Shown here: positions 5,755 through 6,378 of the stretch, one piece after another
How positions within the stretch are numbered: position 1 is the stretch's first letter
Layout: the number at the start of each line of letters is the position of its first letter
DNA from: Streptococcus oralis
Lineage (GTDB): Bacteria > Bacillota > Bacilli > Lactobacillales > Streptococcaceae
NCBI GenBank assembly: GCA_905370255.1
Contig: CAJPKC010000072.1
Span: forward strand, 1-6,378
Direction of reading: 5' to 3'
Length of the DNA: 6,378 nt
Notes under the pieces: model-generated
The model's database searches: none
Seen by the model: only the letters and a program-made list of their open reading frames with translations
Told to the model about the DNA's origin: nothing
Made by a program: the position numbers and the translations under genes

Positions 5755-6378
5755 TTAATTTGCCCAATCTCCATTGCGGAAGAGAGGTACGCGTGTTCCA
5801 TCCTCACGGATACCATCGATATCCATTTGGTTAGAACCAATCATAAAGTCAACGTGAACATCTGAACGGTTGAGTCCTGCAGCTTCCAGCTCTTCTTCGC
5901 TCATCTCTGCTCCACCAACAACGCTCGTTGCATAGGCTGCACCGATAGCCAAGTGGTTAGAAGCATTTTCATCAAAAAGAGTGTTAAAGAAGGTAATGCC
6001 TGACTGAGAAATTGGACTTGGATCTGGTACCAAGGCACATTCACCCAAGGCACGCGCACCAGCATTCTTAAAGACAAGGTCCTTCATAACTTGATCACCC
6101 TTCTCAGCAGTGATATCTACGATTTGTCCATTTTCAAAGGTCACTTTGATGCCTTCGATGATATTTCCATTGTAGCTAAGAGGTTTTGTAGACGTTACAT
6201 AACCATCTGCGCGACGGAAATCAGGAGCTGTAAAGACTTCTTCTGTTGGCATATTTGGCAAGAAACCTTCGCCTTGAGCATTGATGGCTCCAGCTGATTC
6301 CCAAACGTGGTTATTAGGCAAGCCAAGTGTCAAGTCTGTTCCAGGGGCAGTGTAGTGAAGAGCTGAGAATTGCTCTTT
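5755..6378 (-). CDS. pepS: M29-family aminopeptidase PepS/AmpS, C-terminal part
   Basis: This cytoplasmic metallo-aminopeptidase removes N-terminal residues from peptides. Only the C-terminal 207 residues are present; the frame is open through the right edge, so the gene is cut by the window rather than broken. The metal-binding residues of the M29 family are visible in this fragment: Glu 47 in NMPTEEVF, Glu 113 in GARALGECAL, His 142 in NHLAIGAAY, and His 175 and Asp 177 in VHVDFMIGS. Their spacings (66, 29, 33 and 2 residues) fit the family as I recall it, and the catalytic Tyr is probably Tyr 149. The C-terminus RVPLFRNGDWAN is complete. A TTG at 6333 is an internal codon, not a start, because homologous sequence (KEQFSALHYTAPGTD) continues upstream. 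The GlsB-like gene follows directly. Confidence 0.93.
   Translation of the reverse strand, partial: KEQFSALHYTAPGTDLTLGLPNNHVWESAGAINAQGEGFLPNMPTEEVFTAPDFRRADGYVTSTKPLSYNGNIIEGIKVTFENGQIVDITAEKGDQVMKDLVFKNAGARALGECALVPDPSPISQSGITFFNTLFDENASNHLAIGAAYATSVVGGAEMSEEELEAAGLNRSDVHVDFMIGSNQMDIDGIREDGTRVPLFRNGDWAN

Noticed and set aside
5537..5758. 73-residue plus-strand frame over the GlsB-like gene
   Set aside because: It is a proline- and lysine-rich antisense shadow with no ribosome site, opposite a well-recognised small membrane protein.
6331..6333. TTG at 6333 as start of a short 192-residue protein
   Set aside because: The frame is open to the window edge and the upstream residues continue the aminopeptidase sequence, so this is an internal codon.

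Overview
The window looks like chromosomal DNA from a Streptococcus, most likely of the mitis/oralis/sanguinis kind. It is AT-rich, genes are preceded by AGGAG-type Shine-Dalgarno (SD) sites, and the recognisable proteins (QueA, an M29 aminopeptidase of the PepS/AmpS type, a LysR regulator resembling the streptococcal MtaR/CpsY/MetR group, and a GlsB/YeaQ-type membrane protein) are of streptococcal type. This is inferred from memory of the families, not from a search. Every supported gene lies on the minus strand, so transcription runs from high to low coordinates.

Right part (6378 to about 5445): the C-terminal 207 residues of the aminopeptidase, entering from the right edge, then a 76-aa three-helix membrane protein 9 bases downstream. 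The pair closes with a strong intrinsic terminator at 5449-5480. Next (5400 to 3338): a LysR-type regulator and queA, 28 bases apart and probably co-transcribed. Their promoter has an extended -10 element only 6 bases before the regulator's ATG, so that mRNA may be leaderless. queA ends at a clear terminator (3338-3366).

Left half (3322 to 1): an accessory-looking, less familiar run of envelope genes. It starts with a good promoter and a short leader containing a hairpin, then encodes a lipoprotein with a long polar linker and a compact C-terminal domain. After a 9-bp-stem intergenic hairpin comes a 186-aa protein with one N-terminal membrane anchor. Then comes a 25-codon reading frame with a very strong SD, overlapping the start of the first of three paralogous membrane-protein genes. 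The paralogues (called A, B and C here) share the motif APKSK(F/L)LDTE at residue 30. A and B are complete four-helix proteins. C is cut by the left edge after 30 codons but is recognisable from its N-terminus. A 362-base gap between B and C holds a weak terminator-like hairpin, a possible decayed coding remnant, and a perfect 6+6 inverted repeat.

How the genes may work together: the left-hand genes all encode lipoprotein or membrane products in one direction with few terminators, so a shared envelope role is possible, but no function can be read from the sequence. The right-hand genes are housekeeping (peptide trimming, queuosine modification of tRNA) plus one regulator. No tRNA, rRNA, CRISPR array, insertion sequence or phage gene was seen.
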